A DNA stretch of 64,000 bases from Paenibacillus sp. 1001270B_150601_E10 (GCF_015558675.1 NZ_JADMOL010000001.1:620373-684372); one strand, 5' to 3'. Shown: positions 9,571 to 18,843, counted from the stretch's first letter. The notes: a model not told the origin generated them from the sequence alone. Numbers and translations are program-made.

Positions 9571-9783
9571 ATGGGTGTGGTCAATATGATGCTTGGCCTA
9601 GCCACAATTGGTCTTGCGATATTTACCATTAAAAATCCGCATTCATGGCTATTCAAGCGTTTAGGGGATGATTCAGAACCAAGCAATGCCTGCCTACAGT
9701 CCATACGTTTCCGAGGCAAGCTACTCGTAGCAATTGGGGTATTTGCTTGTCTGATGGCTACGCAGTTCTTCTTGGCGGAGTAA
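9571..9783 (+). CDS. Small two-helix membrane protein, 70 aa
   Basis: AGAGGTGATCT precedes the ATG. Two hydrophobic segments (residues 1-20 and 48-66) flank a short polar loop with NPHSWLFKRLGDD. It resembles short DUF6199-type membrane proteins of Firmicutes, but I am not certain of the family. It may share a transcript with the upstream serine hydrolase (gap 90 bp, no terminator between them). Confidence 0.65.
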   Translation: MGVVNMMLGLATIGLAIFTIKNPHSWLFKRLGDDSEPSNACLQSIRFRGKLLVAIGVFACLMATQFFLAE

Positions 9784-9888
9784 GACGAGGATTACATGGA
9801 TCATCCATAAATCGAGTGTGATTCTATCTTGACTAAAATGATGGTTATCATATGCATCATAGATTAACTTCCAAATTAAAGGGCGGTG

Positions 9889-10002
9889 ATGTTGTTGGAT
9901 CTTGTTAAAGTGGTGCTTGTCTCCTTTCTTGCTCTTTACTTCATTCTAGAATGCAGTATTCGATTCAACAATCATTCTAGAAAAACGAAGAAACATCATT
10001 AA
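9889..10002 (+). CDS. Small membrane protein, 37 aa
   Basis: ATG-initiated frame MLLDLVKVVLVSFLALYF continuing to a basic tail (RKTKKHH). One hydrophobic helix, then a positively charged end: a typical single-pass small protein. GGGCGGTG overlaps the start region; a TTG two codons in (9895) would be better spaced. A strong hairpin begins at the base after the stop codon, which supports a real gene end. No homologue known to me. Confidence 0.45.
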   Translation: MLLDLVKVVLVSFLALYFILECSIRFNNHSRKTKKHH

Positions 10003-10032
10003 GAGCCGCAGGGATCCAATCCCTTACGGCTC
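10003..10032. terminator. Strong hairpin, probable bidirectional terminator
   Basis: GAGCCG-c-AGGGAT ccа-free 3-nt loop pairing with ATCCCT and CGGCTC. The flanking T-runs are weak on both strands, but its position between convergent genes fits a terminator. Confidence 0.6.
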
Positions 10033-10075
10033 ATTCGTTTCATATTCGTTACTCCTAAGTATCTCGTCCAAGCAA

Positions 10076-10705
10076 CTAAAGCTTTTGAAGATGACCGATG
10101 AGTTCGTAGAAGAAATAAAGTCCAAAACAGATCAAAACAGCGCCAGCCAGAACAGACACCATCTTAATGGCTGTCCGATTCATTACTTTCCTAGTCGTAG
10201 CTACGATCATCATCAACACGATATCATGCATTAAAATACCAAATAATATGCCTGCGCCGACGATTATAAAATAACTGGTATTGGTATGATCGAATGAATT
10301 AGCGAGCACCGTGCCAAAAACGCTGATCCAAAATACTAGATTTCCCGGTGAAATGGCTACCAAGAGGCCATTTTTATAGGAGGAAAATATCGATTTTTCT
10401 GTTTTTTCCCCAGACAGCGTAATGTCGTGATCAGCATGTTTAATGCTATCGTAGCCAACGTATATAAGGAATATGCCACCCACCAACCACATGATGAGTT
10501 GAATATATGGCATGGATAATATCGAAGCAAGCCCCAAGTAAAGCCCGATGATAAGCAATAAATCGATCGTCATGCCTCCCAAGCCGACACTCCAACCATG
10601 CATAAATCCATGCTTCATTCCTTGCTTCGTCATCTCTACCGTAATCGTTCCAATTGGCATCGCAATGGATAGACCAAGTAAAACGTATGTAAAAAATAAA
10701 GACAT
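10076..10705 (-). CDS. LysE/RhtB family amino-acid exporter
   Basis: 209-residue inner-membrane exporter with about six hydrophobic segments. The N-terminal motif GLSIAMPIGTITVEMTKQG is the LysE/RhtB hallmark (normally GxxxGPG or MPIG), and a later AISPGNLVFW matches the conserved second-half motif (xxNPK/GN). GAGGAGG lies about 9 nt before the ATG. Members export lysine, threonine, homoserine or similar compounds using the proton gradient. The substrate is unknown. A GC-rich hairpin lies in the leader (see 10735-10766). Confidence 0.85.
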   Translation of the reverse strand: MSLFFTYVLLGLSIAMPIGTITVEMTKQGMKHGFMHGWSVGLGGMTIDLLLIIGLYLGLASILSMPYIQLIMWLVGGIFLIYVGYDSIKHADHDITLSGEKTEKSIFSSYKNGLLVAISPGNLVFWISVFGTVLANSFDHTNTSYFIIVGAGILFGILMHDIVLMMIVATTRKVMNRTAIKMVSVLAGAVLICFGLYFFYELIGHLQKL

Positions 10706-10734
10706 GATGTGTGACCTCCTCTTGTATGTAGAAA

Positions 10735-10766
10735 AGCCGCGAGAGGCTGGAACACCTCCTGCGGCT
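10735..10766 (-). terminator. Hairpin in the leader of the LysE-type gene
   Basis: Minus strand: AGCCGC, partly paired GGAGG/CCTCTC, then GCGGCT followed by TTTT. It lies 30-61 bp upstream of the start codon, so it is either a terminator for an upstream transcript or an attenuator of the exporter gene. Confidence 0.4.
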
Positions 10767-10970
10767 AAAAACGAATAGTACCACTATTTAGAAAATATGT
10801 CTACATATTTATTGATCGATACCTAACGGACTTCCCCGATGCCTCCTCTTCACTTCTCACAGGAACATATATTACGCCAATCCACGATCACACCATCATA
10901 ATAAATTCCAGTATTAAATACGCCACAAGTCATCCTATCAGTTGACTTCTTTGCCAGTCTAAAATATTTA

Positions 10971-11002
10971 AAAAACAAAAAAAGCCTTGCTTCGCAAGAC
11001 TT
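10971..11002 (-). terminator. Terminator of tRNA-Leu
   Basis: Minus strand: AAGTCTTGC-gaa-GCAAGGCTT, then a T-run, 16 bp after the tRNA CCA end. Confidence 0.85.
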
Positions 11003-11017
11003 ATCATTGATTAAATA

Positions 11018-11104
11018 TGGTGCAGTCAAGAGGACTCGAACCTCCACGCCCTTGCGGGCACTAGAACCTGAATCTAGCGCGTCTGCCAATTCCGCCATGA
11101 CTGC
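11018..11104 (-). tRNA. tRNA-Leu, anticodon CAG
   Basis: 87 nt. Acceptor GCAGTCA/TGACTGC, discriminator A, genome-encoded CCA. D-arm begins GCGGAATTGGCAGAC. Anticodon stem CTAGA/TCTAG with loop TTCAGGT gives CAG, reading CUG codons. The long variable arm GCCC-gcaa-GGGC is class II, as expected for leucine. T-arm GGAGG-TTCGAGT-CCTCT. It has its own terminator and is not in a tRNA cluster. No repeat flanks it that would suggest an integration site. Confidence 0.97.
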
Positions 11105-11327
11105 ATAATGTTCATTTGTTCATTGTCTCCGTGATTATCATCAGCAGCGACAAGATTTATAATATCACAATCATTTAATGTGGTCAACAATATTTTTATC
11201 TATTTTCATATCAGAGCAACAAGTGCAATTCTTAAGCATCAAGACAGCCGTACTAGCTGCTCCGATATGATCTACACAAAAGCCTATTCAAACTAACCCA
11301 TGTTAGAAACACTTGTACTCAAGCAGC

Positions 11328-11561
11328 TTACTCCTCTGTCAGCAATCCCGGCGGAAGGCGGCGGGGCTCATCAAATGGCTGGAAGAGATAGCTCCGCTTC
11401 ACTTTGACAATGCGCCGATTCTGCTTGCGAATCATAACGTTCTCCTCATCCCAAGCCACTACGATGCCTTTTACGTCATTCATTTCAAGAATGTCCCTTA
11501 CTACTCTAACCTTGATTCCTGCTTGTCTATACTCATTAAGTGTTTGATCATCTATCATCAT
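11328..11561 (-). CDS. Hypothetical protein, 77 aa
   Basis: Family not recognised. AAAGGA lies about 7 nt before ATG 11561. The predicted fold is beta-rich (IKVRVVRDILEM, GIVVAWDEENVMIRK, RRIVKVKRSYLFQPF), the sort of small basic barrel seen in KOW/SH3-like nucleic-acid-binding or translation-associated proteins. That resemblance is only structural impression. The proline-rich C-terminus (PRRLPPGLLTEE) looks disordered. Same strand as the next gene, 105 bp apart. Confidence 0.6.
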   Translation of the reverse strand: MMIDDQTLNEYRQAGIKVRVVRDILEMNDVKGIVVAWDEENVMIRKQNRRIVKVKRSYLFQPFDEPRRLPPGLLTEE

Positions 11562-11666
11562 GCTGTTCCTTTCATGAATGGATTCATCGCAAGAAGCAGC
11601 ACATCATCCCTAGGTTCAGAACCTGCGCTGCTTCATCCTGCAACGAAATAATGACGTTCTATTCCA

Positions 11667-11993
11667 TCAGTGTCCAACATGTTCCTTGGAATCGTTCTTC
11701 TCGAACCAATAATCAAGAACCTTCGCAGACATAACCCGCTTGTCGATATATTCGGCTTGCGTGACGGAGAACTGATGGCGCCAAGCCACACCCAACTCAT
11801 TACATAGCTTTACTACAGTTAATAGCTCAGACCATGCGACATAGCGTTTGTACCAGAAGAACTGTGGATGCTCTATCATATAAGGGTACAAGTCATCGAA
11901 TTCCGTGTGCTTACAGTCCAATGCACGTTCGAAATGAACTTTAGCCTCTGATACCTTCTCTTGCAAATATTGAGCCGTTGGTTCATGGACCAT
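11667..11993 (-). CDS. Hypothetical protein, 108 aa
   Basis: Family not recognised. GGAGAGGAGG ends 9 nt before ATG 11993, a strong start. Soluble, mostly helical, aromatic-rich (HPQFFWYKRYVAWSELL), no signal peptide. Probably co-transcribed with the 77-aa gene downstream. Coding potential is supported by the ribosome site and by a divergent promoter region at 11994-12200. Confidence 0.62.
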   Translation of the reverse strand: MVHEPTAQYLQEKVSEAKVHFERALDCKHTEFDDLYPYMIEHPQFFWYKRYVAWSELLTVVKLCNELGVAWRHQFSVTQAEYIDKRVMSAKVLDYWFEKNDSKEHVGH

Positions 11994-12200
11994 TTCGAGT
12001 CGCCTCCTCTCCTTACTTAATTACATTATATGCGATTTCTATAAAAGGAGAAAAGGATTCAATTTTATTTGTTGGATGCAACTTATATAGTACCGCTCGC
12101 GTCCTTATATATAAAGGAATTCATATGATGTTATCTTTTTCTTTAATGCGGGTAATAGGGTTGTACATATGTCGCGTGACAATACGAAGGAGGGAACAGA

Positions 12201-12851
12201 ATGCATCAGAACTCATCACGCAAGGATCGGCTGTTTATCCTCATCGCTATGACCATTATGTTAGCATCGCTATATGTCTGGAGTACTCCTGCGTCATCTA
12301 ACTCCGCAGCTTCAGAACACGTTGTGGACAAGTCCTCTGCTCAAGAGCAGCAGCAAGGCAAGGAAGCAGGCAATAATGCGTGGAAAGAAGATGCCAAGAT
12401 TGCCTCTTCCCCTGAAAATGTTCCCGCTTCAAAGCAAGAACTTGAGCATTTAACCGATCATCCGTTTGATCCGCATGATATGAGCTTAATGGGAATCCAC
12501 CTCGATGATTCCTCTGACTATATCACCTCTTCCTGGGGAGAGCCTTCCTCATCCTATGTCATGCCTGAAGAAGATCCTGTAAAGGTTCTTGAATATGACG
12601 GCTTCTCTGTCGGATGCACCGCCGGCGGGCATATCGCATTTGTCGAAGTGCATCAAGCGGGACTTCGCACCGGCATAGAGGGCCTTCAGGTTGGCGAGCA
12701 TAGCGAATCCGTTAAAGAAGCATTAGGAGCTCCTGATCAGGATTCTGGCTACGTATGGGGATACTATTCGAATCAGTCCATGCTGAGATTGGACCTTGAT
12801 CCGACAACAAGCAAGATTCATGCTGTCAAATTGTTTCGTTCCAATGCATAG
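12201..12851 (+). CDS. Membrane-anchored hypothetical protein, 216 aa
   Basis: GGAGGG lies 7 nt before the ATG. One N-terminal membrane segment (LFILIAMTIMLASLYVW, residues 11-27), then a serine/glutamine-rich linker (to about residue 85). The C-terminal globular domain has two similar halves: DDSSDYITSSWGEPSSS and GEHSESVKEALGAPDQD. These duplicated D/E-S-x-x-x-x-x-W/L-G-x-P units resemble the stability modules seen in SmpA/YjgB-like extracytoplasmic proteins. Function unknown; topology predicts the domain is outside. Confidence 0.65.
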   Translation: MHQNSSRKDRLFILIAMTIMLASLYVWSTPASSNSAASEHVVDKSSAQEQQQGKEAGNNAWKEDAKIASSPENVPASKQELEHLTDHPFDPHDMSLMGIHLDDSSDYITSSWGEPSSSYVMPEEDPVKVLEYDGFSVGCTAGGHIAFVEVHQAGLRTGIEGLQVGEHSESVKEALGAPDQDSGYVWGYYSNQSMLRLDLDPTTSKIHAVKLFRSNA

Positions 12852-12963
12852 TTGACTTCAGTTGGCATGTCCGCTCCTCTTCCTGCATACAGTCTATGGA
12901 GGACAACTCCAGTTGTTCTTCATTACATAGGCTTACTGCAGGCATGAGAGGAGCTTACATGCA

Positions 12964-14085
12964 ATGAAAAATATATTTAGAGTGCTGCAAATATCATTTA
13001 CGTATATCGGCACCGTGGTCGGCGCTGGTTTTGCAACAGGACAAGAAATTCTTCAATTTTTCACCCAATATGGCAGAAACGCATTGTTTACCATATTGAT
13101 TGCAACAGCCTTATTTGTTTGGCTAGGAACGAAGCTTATGCTTCTGTCTTATCGTATCCAGGCAAGATCCTATGAGGATGTGAATCGATCCTTATTTGGT
13201 GAAAAGGCAGGCGGCTATGTCAGCTTGTTCACACTTGTTGTCATCATCTGCGTCAATAGTGTCATGCTCGCAGGCGCAGGATCTGTATTTTCAGAACATT
13301 TAAACATGCACTATCAGACAGGCCTCCTCATTACAATCTTAGGCTCCTACATTATTATCAATCGAGGCATGAACGCCATCTTAAATCTGAATTCATTAGT
13401 CGTACCTACTATGCTGGTCTTTACCTGCTTTATACTATGGGATACCCTTCAACTTCCAACCACAACCCTTGCATTCACGTACGTATCAGACAAGCCGTTG
13501 TACGGAGCAATATCGTCCTCCTTTTTATATGGGGCATTCAATCTTGCAATGGCACAGGCCGTGCTTGTTCCAATGGGAGCCTCGATGCCAAGCGAAAAGG
13601 TCATACGCGCTGGCGGATGGATTGGCGGAATCTTAATCGGAGGCATGCTGTATGCAGGCCATATCGCCCTCTCCGCACATATGCCTGGCATCATTCAATT
13701 TGATATTCCAATGGGACAAATTGCTTATGGGTTGGGCATGGCTATACAACTCATTTACATTCTGCTTATTTTCTCAGAAATATTTACCACATTCATTGCA
13801 GACATTTATGGCGTAACCCTTCAACTGAAGGAGAGAGTAATCTTTCACCCTAAACTTATCATTATCTCGATCATGCTGTTCTGCTATCTGATGAGCCAAT
13901 TTGGATTCAAATCGCTTATTTCGATCCTATATCCTTTATTTGGACTGTTCAGCATTGCCTGGCTTGTCCTTCTTATGCGAATCAATCTAGATGACAAGTT
14001 CCCCATTGATCCAAATAAGCATGGTAAAAATAATGGATCATTTTCCTTCAAATCCATACATGCTCGACCTAAACAATCGAGATAA
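12964..14085 (+). CDS. YkvI-family membrane transporter (LeuT-fold, amino-acid permease-like)
   Basis: 373 residues with about ten hydrophobic segments. The N-terminus (TYIGTVVGAGFATGQEILQFF) is characteristic of the YkvI group: an unwound first helix with GxGFxTGxE resembling amino-acid/sodium symporters. GAGGAG is 10 nt before this ATG; the earlier ATG at 12959 is out of frame and hits a stop at once. No companion gene is present, so it probably acts alone. A strong terminator follows at 14108. The substrate is unknown. Confidence 0.85.
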   Translation: MKNIFRVLQISFTYIGTVVGAGFATGQEILQFFTQYGRNALFTILIATALFVWLGTKLMLLSYRIQARSYEDVNRSLFGEKAGGYVSLFTLVVIICVNSVMLAGAGSVFSEHLNMHYQTGLLITILGSYIIINRGMNAILNLNSLVVPTMLVFTCFILWDTLQLPTTTLAFTYVSDKPLYGAISSSFLYGAFNLAMAQAVLVPMGASMPSEKVIRAGGWIGGILIGGMLYAGHIALSAHMPGIIQFDIPMGQIAYGLGMAIQLIYILLIFSEIFTTFIADIYGVTLQLKERVIFHPKLIIISIMLFCYLMSQFGFKSLISILYPLFGLFSIAWLVLLMRINLDDKFPIDPNKHGKNNGSFSFKSIHARPKQSR

Positions 14086-14107
14086 GTGAAAGTGAACATA
14101 ATCAATA

Positions 14108-14152
14108 AAAACAGGGCATTCCCATTCTGAGGAAGTGCCCTGTTTCTTTTTT
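14108..14152 (+). terminator. Intrinsic terminator of the YkvI gene
   Basis: AAACAGGGCA/TGCCCTGTTT with an internal TTCC/GGAA and a CTTTTTT tail. Confidence 0.9.
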
Positions 14153-14273
14153 CAACTAATCACGAGAATCATGCTATTAATGCAGAAGATGAACGACCCT
14201 TGGACTTTGACAGCCTAAAAGAACGGATGAGTTAGTTCTTGAGTTAAAAAAGGATAATAAAAGGCTGTCTCTG

Positions 14274-17200
14274 TTACAGCTGCACGATATGCACATCAGG
14301 AATAATCTCCTTTACCGCCTCCACCATATATGGATGGCAGGTAGTCCAGATCATCTGCTGTCTAGCTAGAAGATCAGGCATACAGCTTAAGGTATGACGA
14401 AGCCTCTCCGGGTCAAAATTAACAAAGAGCTCATCCCAGATCATGGGGAGCTTCGCTCGCTTGGACAAGACGTCGATCAATGCAAAACGCATAGCAAGAT
14501 ATACCTGCTCTGCTGTTCCACGACTCAAGCAAGAGCTTTCAAGCAATTGCCCATCCTCCCGCTCAACTGCGATATTCTGCGTGCCCATTGGAGAGACTAT
14601 TCGAACATAACGACCATTCGTCATACGCCGAATATATTCTCCAGCCTGTTTGAATACATAAGGCTGCTTCTCTTTCTCATAGCTTCTTCTCGTTTTGCGA
14701 ATAATCGCCTTCGCGATCGAATATACAGCGAACTGCTCTCCAAGACGATCCAGCTCACTCTCGAGCTCAGCTGTACGCTGATGCCATTGTTCAGTCTCCA
14801 TCCGCTTCATCAACTGCTCCTCTTCTTGAGCAAGTCTACCGCAATTTTGCTCTCCTTCCCTTATAGCCAACTCCACATGTTCTATATCATGTCTCAGAAC
14901 GGAAAGCTGCTGCTCCAATTGCACTTCATCATAGTGCGTCAGCAGATATTCGATAGGAGCCATCGCCACTTGATCGCCGCCTCGGTAATATCCCGTCTTT
15001 AACTCCCGAAGTCGCTGATCAATATATAGGAAACGTTCCGCCTGCTGAGTTCGAAGTACAAACTGCTCCTGGTTCGCTACTTTGGCTTTAGACAACAGCC
15101 CTCTTTGCTCCTCATGAAGTCTCGAACGCTCGCGCTCTACGACTTCAAGCTCCGCTCTCCATTCCGATATCGAGGCTTCGACTCTTTGGTTCGCTTGAGC
15201 TCGTGCTTCCTCAGCCTCATAGTATTCAACCATTTTCCTCAAAATGGCTCTCATATCCTGGAGTTTTTCTGTTCGTTCGGAATTCATTTCCGAAATGCTG
15301 GAATGGCCGTCCCCGCTCTCTTGCATCCATCTTTCAAGGAAAGTGAATATCGGCAGCTTGCTTGCAGCTTCAATCAGCTCATCACAATGTTGTATAAATG
15401 CTTCGATAGATGCTGTTAACTGTTCCACTCTTTGTGAACAGCGGAGCATCCTCGCTCTTCTCGTTAAAGCTTGCTCAGCTCGCACCCCGTGATCCAGCAC
15501 GCTCCTTGGACTCCAGTGCTCAGGCAGTTGACGCTGCTTAAGCCACTCTATCCATCGGCCATGAAGCTGAGCCAGCTCTTGCTTTAGTTCCTCTTCAACG
15601 TGACTTGCCCGCTCAACCTGACGGTGAGCTTGCTTTCTAAGCTCTTGTACAGTTCTATATTCCGCTCCAAGGCGTTCACGCTCGCTGTTCCATGTTTGCA
15701 GAGCATCCAAGGCTTCATACATTGAAGCAGAAATTGAAGGACTCCTGACTCCGCTAACCTGAACGAGAGGCCTTGTCTTCGACCTACGGGATTGGCTATG
15801 GCTCTGTACACCTCTACGCGAGCGGCTGAGCTGTTCCACTGGATCGTCCAATCCCTCTGGATGATCCAGAGATGATCGTCCTAGCGCTTCCATAACAGGC
15901 TTCAGGAGCGTCAAGCTCTCATATTGCCCTGCAGAAGAGGATTTATTCTGCTTCTCCGTTGGCATTGCTGCCGCATAGAAGCCTCCTGCACCTACCAAGC
16001 CGAATAGCAGAGAGAGCACAGCCCCTGTCCATTCTTGAAGATACACGCATACTGCTGCAGCAAGCAATCCAATAACGCCAAAGATGACAGGGTATAATCG
16101 CTTCGTGTCAAAGGAAGCAGAGGATTCCTTAGATGCATAATCATTTAAGACGCTTTGGCTTCTCGCAGCCTCTTCAATCTCTCGCATCAACCGCTGAACC
16201 TCATACGCGCTCGGAGAGAAGCGAGTGCCTAGCACACCTAGATCCTCATGTCTCTTCAAGGAGGCTAGTGCTTGCTGTTCGGCTTCTTCAGCCATCAACA
16301 GCTCAACGCCTGCCCGGCTCCGCTCATCCCTTGCGCGAGCAGCCTGCTCCTCAAGCCTTGACCGTTTCTCGCCTATTTCTCTTGCTTCATCCTGATCCGG
16401 CTCTGCTACCGTGGAGGCAAGCAGCATCGCAACTGTCCACTCGCTGCCGCTATTCTGGGCGAGTCGGGCCAGCTCTTGCGATATCGTCTCATGCTCGTGC
16501 TGACGCTCCTCAAGTTCCTGAGACTGGGCTTGTATCATCGGAATTTGGCCTGTTAGCTGCTTGGCTTCCGCTCCACAGGATAACAAATTCTGATCAGGGC
16601 TTGTCTGTTCCAGCTCAAGCTGCTCGAGCTTCCGCTCAATCATTCTCTTCCTTTCTTCATGATTGTCCAATGCGGAATGAATCCGATCCATTTGCTCTTT
16701 CCAGCCAGGCTGCCACGCAGCATGGTTCGGGAGCCCTTCTCGTTCCTCCTCCAATGCAGACTTCTCAATCCACATGTCACGAGTATGCAGGGCACGCTCT
16801 ATAAGCAGCATTTCTTCTCTCCACGCTGCTCGTTCTTCTGAATGTTCAGCTAAGCCTTGTTTCTGCTTTTCCAATTCAATTCTGAGCTCGATGAGACGTC
16901 CCTCAAGCTTCTCGCTTTCTCTTCGCTCCTTTACCCGTTGATCCATTTCTTGTAGAACAAGATGAAGCTGCTGCGTCCGCCCTCGCGGCTTATATAATCT
17001 ATCCATCTCCTGTGACAGCCAATTCTCGGTCTCCACAAGCGAGCGACCCGCATCGAAAGCTGCATCATACAGAAAGGAACGTAGAGCTTCTCCCTGCAGC
17101 GTATGTATGGCATGAAGCTCATCCAAAGTAATGCCGAACAAGCGGCGATACATCTCTTGATTAATGCCGCCAAGCAGTTCTTTTTCCAGGTCCTGAAGGC

Positions 17201-17528
17201 TTCTGGCTTCCACCTGTCCGTCCCTTTGAATCTGGTGTACGATATGCTGATAGCCATTCGACCGCTCTCTGCATTCGATTCTCCATTCCCGCTCCTGATC
17301 ATCGATCGCAACAAGCCTAGCCTGAAGCAATCGTCCATGACTGGATAAGGACTCACCACTCGCGGGTCTCTTTGGCATGCCGTACAGAAGATAGCGAATC
17401 GCTGTTGCTGCACTGCTCTTTCCCGCTTCGTTAGGGCCGACAATCATCGTCAATCCGTGTGCGGCTAAAGAAAACTTGCTATCCTGAAGCGGTCCCAACC
17501 CATCAATTTGCAGCTCACTTATTCTCAT
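14274..17528 (-). CDS. yhaN: YhaN-type AAA ATPase, SMC/Rad50-like DNA-repair partner
   Basis: 1084 residues. The Walker A motif GPNEAGKS lies at residues 31-38 in an ABC/SMC-type head. Long charged coiled coils follow (about residues 170-460 and 560-950). A hydrophobic hairpin at about 479-522 suggests membrane attachment in the middle, as known for B. subtilis YhaN. The C-terminal head has YLAMRFALIDVL (signature-like) and MIWDELFVNFD (Walker B region with the catalytic acidic pair). Its start overlaps the yhaO stop by 14 bp, which indicates translational coupling and a nuclease-ATPase complex like SbcCD. Somewhat longer than the Bacillus protein (about 960). No yhaM nearby. Confidence 0.88.
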   Translation of the reverse strand: MRISELQIDGLGPLQDSKFSLAAHGLTMIVGPNEAGKSSAATAIRYLLYGMPKRPASGESLSSHGRLLQARLVAIDDQEREWRIECRERSNGYQHIVHQIQRDGQVEARSLQDLEKELLGGINQEMYRRLFGITLDELHAIHTLQGEALRSFLYDAAFDAGRSLVETENWLSQEMDRLYKPRGRTQQLHLVLQEMDQRVKERRESEKLEGRLIELRIELEKQKQGLAEHSEERAAWREEMLLIERALHTRDMWIEKSALEEEREGLPNHAAWQPGWKEQMDRIHSALDNHEERKRMIERKLEQLELEQTSPDQNLLSCGAEAKQLTGQIPMIQAQSQELEERQHEHETISQELARLAQNSGSEWTVAMLLASTVAEPDQDEAREIGEKRSRLEEQAARARDERSRAGVELLMAEEAEQQALASLKRHEDLGVLGTRFSPSAYEVQRLMREIEEAARSQSVLNDYASKESSASFDTKRLYPVIFGVIGLLAAAVCVYLQEWTGAVLSLLFGLVGAGGFYAAAMPTEKQNKSSSAGQYESLTLLKPVMEALGRSSLDHPEGLDDPVEQLSRSRRGVQSHSQSRRSKTRPLVQVSGVRSPSISASMYEALDALQTWNSERERLGAEYRTVQELRKQAHRQVERASHVEEELKQELAQLHGRWIEWLKQRQLPEHWSPRSVLDHGVRAEQALTRRARMLRCSQRVEQLTASIEAFIQHCDELIEAASKLPIFTFLERWMQESGDGHSSISEMNSERTEKLQDMRAILRKMVEYYEAEEARAQANQRVEASISEWRAELEVVERERSRLHEEQRGLLSKAKVANQEQFVLRTQQAERFLYIDQRLRELKTGYYRGGDQVAMAPIEYLLTHYDEVQLEQQLSVLRHDIEHVELAIREGEQNCGRLAQEEEQLMKRMETEQWHQRTAELESELDRLGEQFAVYSIAKAIIRKTRRSYEKEKQPYVFKQAGEYIRRMTNGRYVRIVSPMGTQNIAVEREDGQLLESSCLSRGTAEQVYLAMRFALIDVLSKRAKLPMIWDELFVNFDPERLRHTLSCMPDLLARQQMIWTTCHPYMVEAVKEIIPDVHIVQL

Positions 17529-18843
17529 CGACTCTCTCCCCCTGATCCAATCGATTTACGACGAGATGCAGGGCTTGTTCGACCCATGCCTTCTGTTCGT
17601 CCTCTGAACGACCCTGAAGCCATTGACGCAATCTACGCTGTCCATAGAAACTACTTAAGGATTCTTGCACAAGCTGGTCTCGTTCTTCTTGGTCAAGAAG
17701 CAGCTCCTCTGTCGTTCGGACAACGTCTCCAATAAAATGATCCGTTCCGCGCCAAGCATCCACATTAACGCTTCGCTCACTTTGCACAAGCATTTGAATC
17801 GGCCACACAACAGGTTCTCCAGCTTCCAATCGAGGCCACTCCGATTCCTTCCATAGCTCAAGCAGCTCTTTTATCAAGGAACCATATGCGAATTCATCAT
17901 GCAGCGGAGTATTCCCCGTCAGTACTAGGCGAGCAAAAACATGTCTCCCCTCACCGAGATCGCGGCATTCTTCCACCTTCTGGAGCAGCAGCTCGCTAGC
18001 CTTTTGAGAAGCATCCACCCCGCTCATGTCTACCTTCTCTTCCACCCATCGAATGTGGTCGAGGCTGTGAAAAGCAAGCTCTGTCGAATGATCCCCATGA
18101 ACATCAACAACGTACGCTCCCTTAGCTCCTGTTTCCTTTACATGACGGCTTTGAAGATTGCCGGAATAGACGATATATGGTGAGGTGGACAGCACCTGAC
18201 GCACATGAATATGCCCGAGCGCCCAGTAGTCATAACCTTTCCGCATTAGCTCATCCTTGGTGCATGGAGAATAAGGGTCATGCTCGCCGCCAGCATCAAC
18301 GGTTCCATGCAGCAGGCCAATGCGGTACAGAGAATTGCCTGACGGCGGCAGCTCTAACTGATGCAGTGCGGCTTCAGGCTGGCTTGGATAGGCAGATGCC
18401 AAGTTATCATAGACCGCTGGTGCCCCGTAGGACATCCCGGTCACTACAGCTACGCATTCCTTGTCCTTATTGTAGAGCGGATAGCTTTCTGGCTTCTCTG
18501 TTCCAAATACATGCACATGCATCGGAGCTGACCAAGCCTTCTCAGCAGTTAAAGGATCGTGGTTGCCATGAATGATATATACCTGCACCGACGCCTCTCC
18601 AAGGCGCTCTATTCCTTTCAAAAGCCTCCATTCTGCTCTCAATGATCGATGGGAGGCATCGAATATATCGCCTGATAGCAATAGCGCATCTGCCTTGCAC
18701 CTAAGTACAAGTTCCACAAGGTTGTCCCAAGCATTGAACGTGGATTGCAGCACCTGCTCACGCAACGCATCCGGTAGATCAACAAGCCCTTTAAAGGGAC
18801 TATCCAAATGCAGGTCAGCCGCATGCACGAAGCGGAATTTCAT
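17515..18843 (-). CDS. yhaO: YhaO-type DNA exonuclease, metallophosphoesterase (SbcD-like)
   Basis: 442 residues from ATG 18843 (AAGGGAG 8 nt upstream; the frame continues 6 codons to a GTG that overlaps the ribosome site). All five metallophosphoesterase motifs are visible: HAADLHLD at the N-terminus, LSGDIFD, IHGNHDP, LLHGTVD and LGHIHVR. These bind the two-metal centre of Mre11/SbcD nucleases. The C-terminal half is the YhaO-specific cap. It is the first gene of a two-gene operon with yhaN and should act with it on double-strand DNA ends. Confidence 0.9.
   Translation of the reverse strand: MKFRFVHAADLHLDSPFKGLVDLPDALREQVLQSTFNAWDNLVELVLRCKADALLLSGDIFDASHRSLRAEWRLLKGIERLGEASVQVYIIHGNHDPLTAEKAWSAPMHVHVFGTEKPESYPLYNKDKECVAVVTGMSYGAPAVYDNLASAYPSQPEAALHQLELPPSGNSLYRIGLLHGTVDAGGEHDPYSPCTKDELMRKGYDYWALGHIHVRQVLSTSPYIVYSGNLQSRHVKETGAKGAYVVDVHGDHSTELAFHSLDHIRWVEEKVDMSGVDASQKASELLLQKVEECRDLGEGRHVFARLVLTGNTPLHDEFAYGSLIKELLELWKESEWPRLEAGEPVVWPIQMLVQSERSVNVDAWRGTDHFIGDVVRTTEELLLDQEERDQLVQESLSSFYGQRRLRQWLQGRSEDEQKAWVEQALHLVVNRLDQGERVDENK

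Noticed and set aside
10706-10850. Lysine riboswitch upstream of the LysE-type gene
   Set aside because: Space too short (about 145 bp) and no lysine-riboswitch core recognisable.
10850-11098. Minus-strand reading frame beginning MAELADALDSG
   Set aside because: It is the translation of the tRNA-Leu gene and its flank, a well-known artefact.
11600-11650. Palindrome-rich stretch AGCAGC...AGGTTCtGAACCT...GCTGCT
   Set aside because: Dyads present but no T-run and no consistent outer stem; not called as terminator.
14204-14275. GACAGCCT...AGGCTGTC inverted repeat after yhaN, and a similar word near 5795
   Set aside because: The spacing of over 50 bp, dissimilar inserts and lack of target duplication do not support a mobile element; at most a weak terminator for yhaN.
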